This document shows, piece by piece, positions 9,401 through 16,900 of a stretch of DNA of 33,212 bases. This DNA comes from an uncultured Clostridia bacterium (GTDB taxonomy: Bacteria; Bacillota; Clostridia; Oscillospirales; Ruminococcaceae). The position numbers and the translations under genes are program-made. The notes beneath the pieces are model-generated. The model worked only from the letters and a program-made list of their open reading frames with translations. It was not told the origin of the DNA and searched no databases. Positions within the stretch are counted from its first letter, which is position 1. Each line of letters opens with the position of its first letter. Where the stretch lies: contig CANQNG010000022.1 of assembly GCA_947625155.1 (NCBI GenBank), positions 1 through 33,212 on the forward strand. The letters are read 5' to 3'.

Positions 9401-9667
9401 GTTCGGGAGCAGGGCATCCGGGCGTTCCTTTTCGATGATCTGTGTCAGCCGTTCGAGGTCAAGCGGCTCGATGTAGGTGATGTCGGCAACGTCCGGGTCT
9501 GTCATGATAGTGGCAGGATTGGAATTGACGAGCACGATCTCGTAGCCGAGTTTCCGCAGTGCCTTGCAAGCCTGTGTGCCGGAATAGTCAAATTCGCAAG
9601 CCTGCCCGATGATGATCGGTCCTGAACCGATAATGAGTATCTTGTGGATATTTTGTTTTTTTGGCAT
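6449..9667 (-). CDS. carB: Carbamoyl-phosphate synthase large subunit
   Basis: A 1072-residue full-length CarB, which makes carbamoyl phosphate for pyrimidine and arginine synthesis from bicarbonate, glutamine-derived ammonia and two ATP. Two homologous ATP-grasp synthetase halves are seen: residues about 1-400 starting [20 protein letters not shown], and about 555-930 starting [20 protein letters not shown]. An oligomerisation domain lies between them and a C-terminal MGS-like allosteric domain lies at about 940-1072. The start is supported by AGGAG six bases upstream. The glutaminase subunit carA is not adjacent: the next upstream gene is a small RHH regulator with its own terminator. The mRNA leader contains several hairpins and no recognisable PyrR site. 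Confidence 0.98.
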   Translation of the reverse strand: [1072 protein letters not shown]

Positions 9668-9682
9668 AAACGACTCCTGACC

Positions 9683-9769
9683 CGTGCATGATGCACGTAA
9701 AAGATTACGGCGGCGGTCTGCCCCGGCAGGGGCAGCCTGTTCGCCGGATAGTACCCATACAAACTATCC
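9683..9769 (-). promoter_or_regulatory. Structured 5' leader of carB
   Basis: Three inverted repeats occupy the leader: GGATAGT/ACTATCC at 9746-9769, right at the predicted start of transcription; CTGCCCC/GGGGCAG near 9718-9736; and CGTGCA/TGCACG at 9683-9697, next to the ribosome-binding site. None has a T-run, so they are not classical terminators. They could be an operator at +1 plus RNA structure controlling carB. No PyrR-loop consensus or known riboswitch was recognised. Confidence 0.5.
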
Positions 9770-9775
9770 TGTTTT

Positions 9776-9804
9776 ATTATACCATACCATGACCGAAATT
9801 GCAA
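9776..9804 (-). promoter_or_regulatory. Sigma-A promoter of carB
   Basis: On the minus strand TTGCAA (9799-9804), a 17-base spacer and a perfect TATAAT (9776-9781) precede a leader of about 100 bases before carB. Confidence 0.8.
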
Positions 9805-9825
9805 GGATCTTTTTGCAGGAACACA

Positions 9826-9853
9826 CAAAAACTGCCCTCTTGCAGCAGAGGGC
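9826..9853 (-). terminator. Terminator of first RHH gene
   Basis: On the minus strand, GCCCTCT and AGAGGGC (9834-9853) flank a six-base loop and are followed by AGTTTTTG. It lies four bases after the stop codon of the small gene at 9858-10037. Confidence 0.85.
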
Positions 9854-9857
9854 GTTC

Positions 9858-10037
9858 TTATTCCTGATGGGTCTCTTGGCAGGAATGGGATCCCAGTGCG
9901 AATTGGATGCACTGGTTCACGAGCTGATTGAAAGAAATATTGTTTTCAGCAGCCAGTTTGTCGAGTTGTTGTGCGACCGGTTCCGGGATGCGGATGGTTT
10001 TGGTGACATGTTCATATCCTTTGGCAATGATAAACAT
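9858..10037 (-). CDS. Small Arc/CopG-type ribbon-helix-helix DNA-binding protein (copy 1)
   Basis: A 59-residue protein, easily missed because of its size. A beta strand (TKTIRIPEP) and two helices (VAQQLDKLAAENN, SFNQLVNQCIQFAL) give the ribbon-helix-helix fold, which binds DNA as a dimer through the strand. The ATG at 10037 has GAGAGGG about six bases upstream. It has its own TTGACT-17-TATAAT promoter and a clean terminator. It is nearly identical over the first 48 residues to the gene at 10528-10704. It diverges from an XRE regulator; palindromes in the shared spacer are likely binding sites for one of them. It could be an antitoxin-like or plasmid-type repressor, but no toxin gene is adjacent. 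Confidence 0.88.
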   Translation of the reverse strand: MFIIAKGYEHVTKTIRIPEPVAQQLDKLAAENNISFNQLVNQCIQFALGSHSCQETHQE

Positions 10038-10072
10038 AGAGATCCCTCTCTTTTTATATACTTATATTTATG

Positions 10073-10094
10073 ATTAGTACTAAAAAGTACTAAT
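10073..10094. promoter_or_regulatory. Perfect palindromic operator candidate O1
   Basis: Two perfect 9-base arms, ATTAGTACT and AGTACTAAT, flank AAAA. The site covers the predicted start of transcription of the RHH gene, a position where a bound repressor would block it. Confidence 0.7.
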
Positions 10095-10100
10095 ACAAAA

Positions 10101-10129
10101 ATTATATCATCATTTTGTGGTATAGTCAA
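10101..10129 (-). promoter_or_regulatory. Sigma-A promoter of RHH copy 1
   Basis: On the minus strand TTGACT (10124-10129) and TATAAT (10101-10106) with a 17-base spacer. It is bracketed by the palindromes at 10073-10094 and 10128-10149. Confidence 0.82.
10118..10126 (+). promoter_or_regulatory. Extended -10 promoter candidate of XRE gene
   Basis: TGG directly before TATAGT makes a TGn-extended -10 box. No good -35 is present. It overlaps the -35 of the divergent RHH promoter, so the two promoters probably compete. Confidence 0.45.
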
Positions 10130-10149
10130 TAGTACTGAAAAGTATTAGT
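10128..10149. promoter_or_regulatory. Imperfect palindromic operator candidate O2
   Basis: AATAGTACT and AGTATTAGT flank GAAA. The arms differ from those of the perfect palindrome at 10073 by one and two bases. It overlaps the -35 of the RHH promoter and lies just downstream of the XRE -10, so it could affect both. Confidence 0.6.
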
Positions 10150-10191
10150 TCTCAAAATCGGGATAGTGCCCAAAACAAGAGGTGATTTTTT

Positions 10192-10413
10192 GTGTATTTT
10201 CAACGGCTCAGAGATCTCCGTGAGGACAGGGATATGAACCAGACACAGGTGGCTGCGCTGCTGTTCACCAGTCAGACGGTGTATTCACGCTATGAACGGG
10301 GCTTTCAGACCATTCCGGTCGAACATTTGCTGGTGCTTGCGGATTTTTATGATGTGTCCGTAGATTATATTCTCGGTCGTACCAACATCAAGGAATTGAA
10401 CCGGGGAAAATAA
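10192..10413 (+). CDS. XRE-family helix-turn-helix regulator
   Basis: A 73-residue protein that is almost entirely one Cro/C1-type domain: LRDLREDRDMNQTQVAALLFTSQ carries the helix-turn-helix and is followed by the usual YSRYERG and the DYILGR ending. It starts at GTG 10192, with AGAGGTGA five bases upstream. There is no second domain, so it is probably a simple dimeric repressor. It sits between two nearly identical RHH genes that run the other way, and shares the operator-bearing spacer at 10038-10191 with the first. Confidence 0.93.
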   Translation: MYFQRLRDLREDRDMNQTQVAALLFTSQTVYSRYERGFQTIPVEHLLVLADFYDVSVDYILGRTNIKELNRGK

Positions 10414-10527
10414 ACTGCCCCCGCCTTTCGGCAGGAGCAGACCTTGGTGACAGTATGTATGCAGAAAAGCAGTGAGCCCGTCATTCGTTCAACCCGCTCA
10501 CCCCCCTGATCATCGATCCCGGTGCGT

Positions 10528-10704
10528 TTATTGTACGTCGTCCCGGTCATCTTGTGAGTTGAGTGCGAATTGGATGCACTGGTTCACAAGCTGATTGAAA
10601 GAAATATTGTTTTCAGCGGCAAGCCTGTCTAGCTGTTCCGCCACGGGTTCCGGGATACGTATGGTTTTTGTCACCTGCTCGTACCCTTTCGCAATTCTGA
10701 ACAT
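10528..10704 (-). CDS. Ribbon-helix-helix DNA-binding protein (copy 2)
   Basis: A 58-residue Arc/CopG-type protein that differs from copy 1 (9858-10037) at only about five of the first 48 positions, then diverges to a short acidic tail. The nucleotide sequence is also strongly conserved, so the pair arose by duplication. I chose the ATG at 10704 because it aligns with the start of copy 1. An in-frame ATG at 10755 has a stronger GGAGGTGA site, but at about 12 bases, and would add 17 residues without a counterpart. No clear terminator follows; a GTGAGC/GCTCAC hairpin lies near 10472-10501. Confidence 0.85.
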   Translation of the reverse strand: MFRIAKGYEQVTKTIRIPEPVAEQLDRLAAENNISFNQLVNQCIQFALNSQDDRDDVQ

Positions 10705-10800
10705 ACGATATGCCTGATACACAGCCAATATTGCATTGCCGGAGCAGACTGCCATATCAGGCTGCTGTCACCTCCGGGTCAGTTTCTCCGGCATTCAGGC

Positions 10801-10864
10801 AACACCTATGCGGTGTTACTTATAGCATATCACATTTTCCCGAAAAAGTCCAGTCCTTTTTCGG
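10801..10864 (-). promoter_or_regulatory. Upstream region of RHH copy 2 with two inverted repeats
   Basis: AACACC/GGTGTT at 10801-10817 follows a minus-strand TGC-TATAAG extended -10 candidate (10819-10827). CCGAAAAAG/CTTTTTCGG lies at 10840-10864. A second minus-strand TGTGC-TATACT box lies near 10898-10908. These suggest one or two weak promoters with an operator at the start site. They differ in sequence from the operators of copy 1. Confidence 0.4.
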
Positions 10865-10967
10865 AAAGATCTGCCGTTTGTTCCGGCTCTGCCTATTCAG
10901 TATAGCACATTTCCGGAAAAAAGGATAGAGGCATTTCTGGATCACTTTTGCATACAGATGTGATCAC

Positions 10968-12659
10968 CTATTCCGGGTAGGTGTACGGCTCACCGGCAAG
11001 CATTACCTCTGCCGTGCAGTCGGTCAGTTCCATTTGCGGGTAGGTGTACGGCTCACCGCCGATCATTACCTCTGCCGTGCAGTCGGTCAGTTCCATTTCT
11101 GCGCTGCCGCTGCCGACAAAAGCACCGCCGGATGCCACACTGCCCTGTACATGAACATTTTGCAGCGTGATGGTGCTCGGGTACCGGGTATTTCCCACGA
11201 GAATGCCGGCGTTCCGCCCCGTAACATCCGCATCGGTAAAGGTAACATCATGGACAGAGAGATCATCGCTGATCTGATCGGCAAAGCCGCCTGTAACGGT
11301 CATGTGGCTGATCGTGTGTCCGCCGCCGTCCAGTTCTTTCAGACCGTCTGAAACCGGCGACCATGTGTAGCCGGACAGATCCAGATCTGCCACAAGGACG
11401 ATCTTGTAACGATGCCCCGGCAGGATGTGTTCTATCGACTGCGTGGCGTTGATGTAGTAGATAGCACTTGCGAGTTCCGACACACTGGAAACGGTGAACG
11501 TGCTGTTGGCAAGGTTTTCCTTTGCCCAGTTCTTGTCGGCAAGCTGTAACAGATCGCCGCAAGCCCCGGAACGCTCCCAGTCAGACGTATACTGCGTGAT
11601 GTCGTCCACCTCGTAGGGCATACCCTTGCTGACTTTGCCGAAGCACTTGCAGGTATACGCATCCGCCAACAGGAAATAGCCCTCCTGATCCGTGGTAAAG
11701 GTCAGCGTGTTGGCTTCGGTGTCCCGTTTCAGGTCGGTGATCTCCTGAAAGATCTGTACCCCCTCATCCCGGTAGGCAAGGACGATGAGGTTTCCTTCCG
11801 GTACCCACCGGAGTTCGTCCTCGTTGTAGTGCAGCGTCACGGTGTATGCCCCGATACTGTCTTTCTTCGTCACCTGAAATGCCGTTCCCACGATGCCGAC
11901 CGCATTGTTGACCATCCAGTGCCCGGAGCGGGTAACGTTCATTTTCCGCTCAATATCCCCGTAGCAGTCCGTTGCAATGTCCACTGAGCTGATCTCCGGG
12001 GCTTCCTCAAAGTTAAGCGGTTCGGTAAATTGCTGCGGCACACGTGTTCTGTCCGGGTAGTTCAGTTTTTCCACCGGAAAGCCGTCATTCGTGGGCAGTT
12101 CGGGCGGGAGCTGTACATAGACGGCATCTTCTTTCCACCCGATCGCATAATTCCCGTCCCCGAACGTGAAGTCGTTCAGCCATGTGCCCTCTCCGGAAAT
12201 TGCCGCACCATTGTAGGAGAAGTGGTCTGTTTGTTCCGGGTCGCCGTCCGGGTCGTACCATGTGACGGTGACAGCGGTCTGCTGTTTGTAGTTTGTTTTC
12301 ATGGAAAAGACCATCCGGTAACTGCCGTCCGGTGATACAAATTCTGCCTTGCTGTAAATGCTCTGCTGTTCGAGGATCGCCTGTTTCAGCAGGGCAAGGT
12401 CAAAAATATCCACCGTCCCGTCAAAGTCCATGTCCGCAAGCAGCATCTGCTCCGGTGTCAGTTCGACCTGTCCGAGCAGATATTGCTGAAGCAGAACAGA
12501 GTCGGCAATGTTGAGCTGACCGTCCATAGTGACATCGCCGGGTCCATACCAGATGTCCGGAAAGACATCCGGCGGCAGCGGTTCGAGCGCACCTGTGTGC
12601 AGTGGTGCTGTGCAGAGGACAGCCGCAAGGGCTGCCGCCAAGAAAATCGATTTGCGCAT
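10968..12659 (-). CDS. Secreted protein with N-terminal dockerin and GLUG-like repeats
   Basis: A 563-residue exported protein. After a signal peptide (about 1-25, ending near HTGA), a type I dockerin lies unusually at the N-terminus (about 41-97: GDVTMDGQLNIADS and DMDFDGTVDIFD). Its second half closely resembles that of the dockerin protein at 476-1582 (VDIFDLALLK against VDVFDLALLK), implying the same cohesin partner. The middle is unrecognised. Toward the C-terminus, LDGGGHTISHMTVTGG and following lines look like GLUG-type beta-helix repeats. The protein ends in two near-identical 21-residue units. The ATG at 12659 has AGGAGG eight bases upstream; a longer in-frame start at 12704 lacks such support. 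Its upstream region carries the putative ECF promoter. Confidence 0.9.
   Translation of the reverse strand: MRKSIFLAAALAAVLCTAPLHTGALEPLPPDVFPDIWYGPGDVTMDGQLNIADSVLLQQYLLGQVELTPEQMLLADMDFDGTVDIFDLALLKQAILEQQSIYSKAEFVSPDGSYRMVFSMKTNYKQQTAVTVTWYDPDGDPEQTDHFSYNGAAISGEGTWLNDFTFGDGNYAIGWKEDAVYVQLPPELPTNDGFPVEKLNYPDRTRVPQQFTEPLNFEEAPEISSVDIATDCYGDIERKMNVTRSGHWMVNNAVGIVGTAFQVTKKDSIGAYTVTLHYNEDELRWVPEGNLIVLAYRDEGVQIFQEITDLKRDTEANTLTFTTDQEGYFLLADAYTCKCFGKVSKGMPYEVDDITQYTSDWERSGACGDLLQLADKNWAKENLANSTFTVSSVSELASAIYYINATQSIEHILPGHRYKIVLVADLDLSGYTWSPVSDGLKELDGGGHTISHMTVTGGFADQISDDLSVHDVTFTDADVTGRNAGILVGNTRYPSTITLQNVHVQGSVASGGAFVGSGSAEMELTDCTAEVMIGGEPYTYPQMELTDCTAEVMLAGEPYTYPE
10975..11100 (-). repeat. 63-bp tandem duplication at the 3' end of the dockerin gene
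   Basis: Two units, 10975-11037 and 11038-11100, are nearly identical except for a few bases around 10996 and 11059. They are in frame and encode 21 residues each (ELTDCTAEVM...GEPYTYP). This looks like a recent slippage or unequal-crossover event. Confidence 0.9.
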
Positions 12660-12681
12660 AGAAATATCCTCCTTTATTTTA

Positions 12682-12735
12682 TATGACGTGCGGGTGCGGA
12701 ACAATTGCGGGCGGAATTGTAAAGTTTTTGTGAAC
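12682..12735 (-). promoter_or_regulatory. Putative ECF-sigma promoter of second dockerin gene
   Basis: The minus strand carries the same blocks, in the same order and at the same distances, as the site at 3205-3258: GTTCACAAAAA, TTTACAA, CCGCAATT, then 14 bases and CGTCATA. The bases between the blocks differ, which argues for conserved protein contacts rather than simple duplication. It ends 22 bases before the ATG at 12659. Confidence 0.65.
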
Positions 12736-12881
12736 TTTCCGCTTTCTTCCGGATGCCGGAAAAGCGCCGTCTATTTGTATAACAACGTTTTGGCAAAAAT
12801 ATTGGAAAGGCTATCTAACATTTACAAAATATTCAAAATTTATCCATATCCAGAGTACAAGAAAAAAATCCGAAAAACCCC

Positions 12882-12910
12882 TTGACAAAACGGGGAAGAT
12901 GTGGTATAAT
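12882..12910 (+). promoter_or_regulatory. Strong sigma-A promoter of tRNA cluster
   Basis: Perfect TTGACA (12882-12887), 17 bases and perfect TATAAT (12905-12910). The preceding 100 bases are AT-rich, like an UP element. The first tRNA starts 15 bases later. Confidence 0.92.
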
Positions 12911-12925
12911 AAATATCGCAGTCAT

Positions 12926-12996
<71 letters not shown>

Positions 12997-13003
12997 TCTT
13001 TTT

Positions 13004-13077
13004 GCGGATGTAGTTTAGTGGTAGAGCATCAGCTTCCCAAGCTGAGTATGCGGGTTCGATTCCCGTCATCCGCTCCA
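13004..13077 (+). tRNA. tRNA-Gly (CCC)
   Basis: The acceptor GCGGATG pairs with CATCCGC. The anticodon stem TCAGC/GCTGA holds TTCCCAA (anticodon CCC). The 3' CCA is encoded (13075-13077). It lies seven bases after the previous tRNA. Confidence 0.95.
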
Positions 13078-13080
13078 TAT

Positions 13081-13157
13081 GCGCCTTTAACTCAGCTGGA
13101 TAGAGTAACTGCCTTCTAAGCAGTAAGCCATTGGTTCGAGTCCAATAAGGCGCGCCA
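13081..13157 (+). tRNA. tRNA-Arg (TCT)
   Basis: The acceptor GCGCCTT pairs with AAGGCGC. The anticodon stem ACTGC/GCAGT holds CTTCTAA (anticodon TCT). The 3' CCA is encoded (13155-13157). Confidence 0.96.
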
Positions 13158-13160
13158 ACA

Positions 13161-13200
13161 AAAAGCCCATATCCCGTTTAGCGGCGGGATATGGGCTTTT
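13161..13200. terminator. Bidirectional terminator after the tRNA cluster
   Basis: A perfect 16-bp stem (AAAAGCCCATATCCCG with its complement) and an eight-base loop have A-runs on one side and T-runs on the other. It can end both the tRNA operon and the convergent minus-strand gene whose stop lies at 13204. Confidence 0.92.
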
Positions 13201-13203
13201 GCT

Positions 13204-13860
13204 TTATCCGGAAGTGGTGTCCGATTTTTTCTCTTTATCCAGAAACGATAGTATCGCCGCTATGATCACACAGATCAGGCATAGGACAAGCCCGAACTGG
13301 TTTTCGACCTCGACATATTTTGCATACTCCTCCAGCTCGTCAAAATGGTAGTAGATCTTGAACGTTGCCATGAACAGGAGCAGCGACACGGCGGAAACAG
13401 AGCTGAGAATGCCCGGTACTTTACCCTTTATTTTGGCGAGCAGGAGCACTAGAGCCAAAGCACTGCCTGCAAAGGCAGCGATCAGGAACACATTGACACT
13501 GTAGTCGTCTGCGTCTGCCTCTCCGCTTTCGAGCAATTCATCATCGTCCGCACCGATCTTGGTCATCAGCTCAAAGCCGCTGTAGGTAGATCTGGTCTCT
13601 TCCCCGCCATATGTACAGGAGACTGTCACGAACGGGAAGAAGAAGCAGATCAGCGACACCAGCAATGCGATCTTAGCGATCAGCCGCTTGGTGACACCGC
13701 CCGCAGCCGACTGGGCAGCAGGAACACCCGGCTGAACGGCAGGAACATCCTGCAAAGGCTCGACCCCCAATTGTTGTCTGGACTGTGTGAGATCTGCACC
13801 GCATTGGGTACAGTGCGCACTGCCGTCCGGGATCTGTGCACCGCACTTGGTACAAAACAT
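13204..13860 (-). CDS. Zinc-ribbon membrane protein
   Basis: A 218-residue protein. The N-terminal zinc ribbon is CTKCG (from residue 3), then CTQCG, as in the widespread zinc_ribbon_2 family. A Gln/Pro/Val-rich linker follows, then about four transmembrane helices (near 68-90, 123-143, 150-168 and 188-206) and a short charged tail. An acidic loop (about 95-120) lies between the first two helices. No enzymatic motif is present and the function is unknown. The ATG at 13860 directly precedes the zinc ribbon, with AAAGGGG upstream; the longer in-frame start adds unrelated sequence. It is a single-gene unit with its own promoter and the shared terminator at 13161-13200. Confidence 0.85.
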   Translation of the reverse strand: MFCTKCGAQIPDGSAHCTQCGADLTQSRQQLGVEPLQDVPAVQPGVPAAQSAAGGVTKRLIAKIALLVSLICFFFPFVTVSCTYGGEETRSTYSGFELMTKIGADDDELLESGEADADDYSVNVFLIAAFAGSALALVLLLAKIKGKVPGILSSVSAVSLLLFMATFKIYYHFDELEEYAKYVEVENQFGLVLCLICVIIAAILSFLDKEKKSDTTSG

Positions 13861-13893
13861 AAAAACGCCCCTTTCGGTAAAATAAGATACTTT

Positions 13894-13922
13894 ATTGTAC
13901 CATATTCTGCGCATATTGTCAA
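13894..13922 (-). promoter_or_regulatory. Sigma-A promoter of the zinc-ribbon gene
   Basis: On the minus strand TTGACA (13917-13922), 17 bases and TACAAT (13894-13899), about 35 bases before the ATG. Confidence 0.82.
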
Positions 13923-13943
13923 GGGATTTCCGGTATTTTGGCG

Positions 13944-13975
13944 AAAAAAGCGGCGTGACGCTGCCGGGAGCAGCC
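13944..13975 (-). terminator. Terminator of the hybrid kinase gene
   Basis: On the minus strand a GCTGC/GCAGC hairpin and the overlapping GTCACGCCGC lead into TTTTTT (13944-13949), directly after the stop codon at 13977. The spacing from stem to T-run is not ideal. Confidence 0.55.
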
Positions 13976-13976
13976 T

Positions 13977-16900
13977 CTAATTCAGTATTTTTTTCAGGAG
14001 CGCTGTCATCAGCTCCATGTCTATGGGCTTTGCAAGATGCCCGTCCATGCCGGATGCCATGGCTTTGCGCTTGTCCTCCTCAAAGGCATTGGCAGTCATG
14101 GCGATGATCGGTACACGGCTGTGCACTGTATCTTCCAGAGAGCGTATTTTTTGGGTCGCTTCATAGCCGTCCATGACCGGCATCTGGACATCCATGAGGA
14201 TCAGATCATACCGTCCCGGCTCGGCATCCCGCACCATTTCGTATGCCTCCCTGCCGTTTTCCGCTGTTTCCACGGTGAAGCCCAGACTGCTCAGCAGTTC
14301 AATGGCGATCTCACGGTTGAGCTCATTGTCCTCCGCCAGCAGGAGCCGTTTCCCCTCAAAGTTCTGCTCCGCTGTTTCGTCCGTTTCCTCCTGTACTTGT
14401 CCGGTAGTGCGTGCCAGTGCTTGGTGCAGATCGGAGGCAAACAACGGCTTGCTGATCAGATCCGTGACCCCGGCAGCCCGTGCCTCGTGCTCAATATCCG
14501 ACCAGTCATATGCCGAAAGCAGTATGATGGGTGCATCCTGTCCGATCACACGCCGGATCTGCCGGACCGTCTCGATCCCGTTCATGTCGGGCATCGACCA
14601 GTCAATGATGTATACCTCATAGGGATCGCCGATGTCCAATGCTTCCTCTGCCCGGACAACAGCCTCCTTGCCGTACATGGTCCATTCAGACCGCAGTCCG
14701 AACTGCCGCAGCATTTTTGACACGCTCTGGCAGCTTATGACATCATCATCCACCACGAGCCCACGTTTCCCTTTCAATTCGGTAATGACCGAAAGCACCT
14801 GCGTTTCGCCGCCGATCTTGAATTCCAGCTCGATGATGAATTCCGTACCCTTGCCCGGCTGACTGTGGACCTCGATCGTGCCGTGCATCATATCGACGAT
14901 ATTTTTGGTGATGGACATGCCCAGACCAGTCCCCTGTATCCCGCTGACCGTAGAGGTCCTTTCACGGGTGAAGGGTTCAAAGATCGTCTTGGCAAATTCC
15001 GGGCTCATGCCGATACCGGTATCTTTGACACGAAATTCATAAGTCCCGCAGCCCTCATGCGGGGAGGGCTTTTGGGTAACACGAAGAGAGACTGTCCCGC
15101 CCGGGTCGGTGAACTTGATAGAGTTGGAGAGCAGATTCAGCAGGATCTGGTTCAGCCGCAGCTTGTCACAGCGGATATTTTCCTCGGTCACGTCTACCGT
15201 GTCAATGAACAGTTCCAGCTGTTTGGCATGCACATCTGCCTGAATGATGTTCCGCAGCCCGTGCAGGATCTCGGCAAGATCTTCCGGCTTTTCCTCAATG
15301 GTCACATTGCCGGATTCGATACGGCTCATGTCCAGCACGTCATTGATCAGAGAAAGCAGGTGATCGGATGACTGGGCGATCTTGGAAAGATAATCCTTTG
15401 TGCGCTCCGTGTTGTCAAGATGTGCCGATGCCAGCGCTGTGAAGCCGATAATGGCATTCATCGGCGTGCGGATGTCGTGGGACATATTGTTCAGGAAAAC
15501 GGTCTTTGCCCTGTTTGCCTGATCTGCTAAGTCGAGCGCATCAGAGAGTTCCTGCTCCTTGATCTTGTACTGCTCGCTGATCTCCTGTATCCGCTTTTCC
15601 AAGAGTTTTTGAGAGTGCATCCTGAACAGCAGTACGAGGCAGACAATGGCGAACAGGCAAACAAACAGCAGCACTGCCATTCCATATCCGGGATTTGCAT
15701 ACAGGAACGCCGCCAGCGTTTTGCTGCTTTCAGAGCCGTGCAGATCGGCTTCCGCTATGATGATAGCGGAAAGCTTTTCATCACTGAGTCCTGCGATCTC
15801 CTTGTTGAGCACAGAAAGCAGGAGATGACTTTCGCTGGCTTTCACGCCCATGCAGTAGGAAACGGCAAGGTCTCCCAAGATCACAAAGCTGTATTTGTTT
15901 TTCACATCGTTCTGGATGATACGTTCCGTTGTATAGGAAAAGAGGATCGCCGCATCGGCACTGCCGTCGCCGACCGCCTTGACACACGCATCAACGCTGT
16001 TATAATAGGTGATCGTATCCGGGTCGTACATGTCCGCAGCATAGCCGGACGGAACGACAGGCTGTTCGACGGCGGCGATCGTCTTGATCTCATTATCATG
16101 GAGTTTCCGGGTCAGGCGGGCAAGGCTGCAATCCATATATGGGTCGGTGAGCTTATAGCCCTCCTTTTCCGCTTCGTAATAGGACGTGGAAAGATCCAGC
16201 ACGATGTCTGCTCCCTGACTTTCCCGGATGCGGTAGTATTCCGTACTGTTGGCTGTTTCCACAAATTCATACCGGATATTGTTTTTGTCTGCGAACTCCC
16301 GGAATATTGCCGGGAAGATCCCCTTGGCTTCGCCGTTTTCAAAATAGGAATATGGTGACAGATCGGGGTCGGTCAGCACTTTCAGCGTTCTTCCGGTATC
16401 CGCCAGTGACTGGAGATAGCTTCTCTCAGCGGCATCGAGCATCACGATCCCCTCGGCATCGAGAGAATAATATTTCTGGTGCAGCAGGTTCCGCCAGTCA
16501 GGTTCCTTGAGATCCAATTCATGAATGGCATCGTTGATCCGATCCATGAGCTGCGTATCGTTTTTGTTTACAGCAACGTAGAAGTCGGCTGCATCCATGG
16601 ACTCGATCAGCCATTCATTGTTCAGCCGGCGCAGGCTCCCGGAGACCAGACCGTCAATGCTGCCGTCCTGAAGCGCATCCGACATTTCGCTTTCTGTTTC
16701 AAAATATACGGGGATGTAGGTAAAAGCATGACTTTCGGAAAAGCGGCGGAAATTTTCGTTCTTGGAATTTCCTTCCAGCATCCCGATCTTCAGACCGTCG
16801 TAAGTGGCGCAGTCTCCCGCAGTGACCGCCATGTTGCCGGCTTTCACCGTGAAAATGGTCTCATTCGTACCGATCGGTTCATCGGAAAAGAGAAACAGCT

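Noticed and set aside
9683-9769. PyrR attenuator in the carB leader
   Set aside because: No PyrR-binding loop consensus and no terminator with T-run in the leader.
9917-10129. A 70-codon minus-strand frame
   Set aside because: It is the wrong frame over the real 59-residue RHH gene at 9858-10037.
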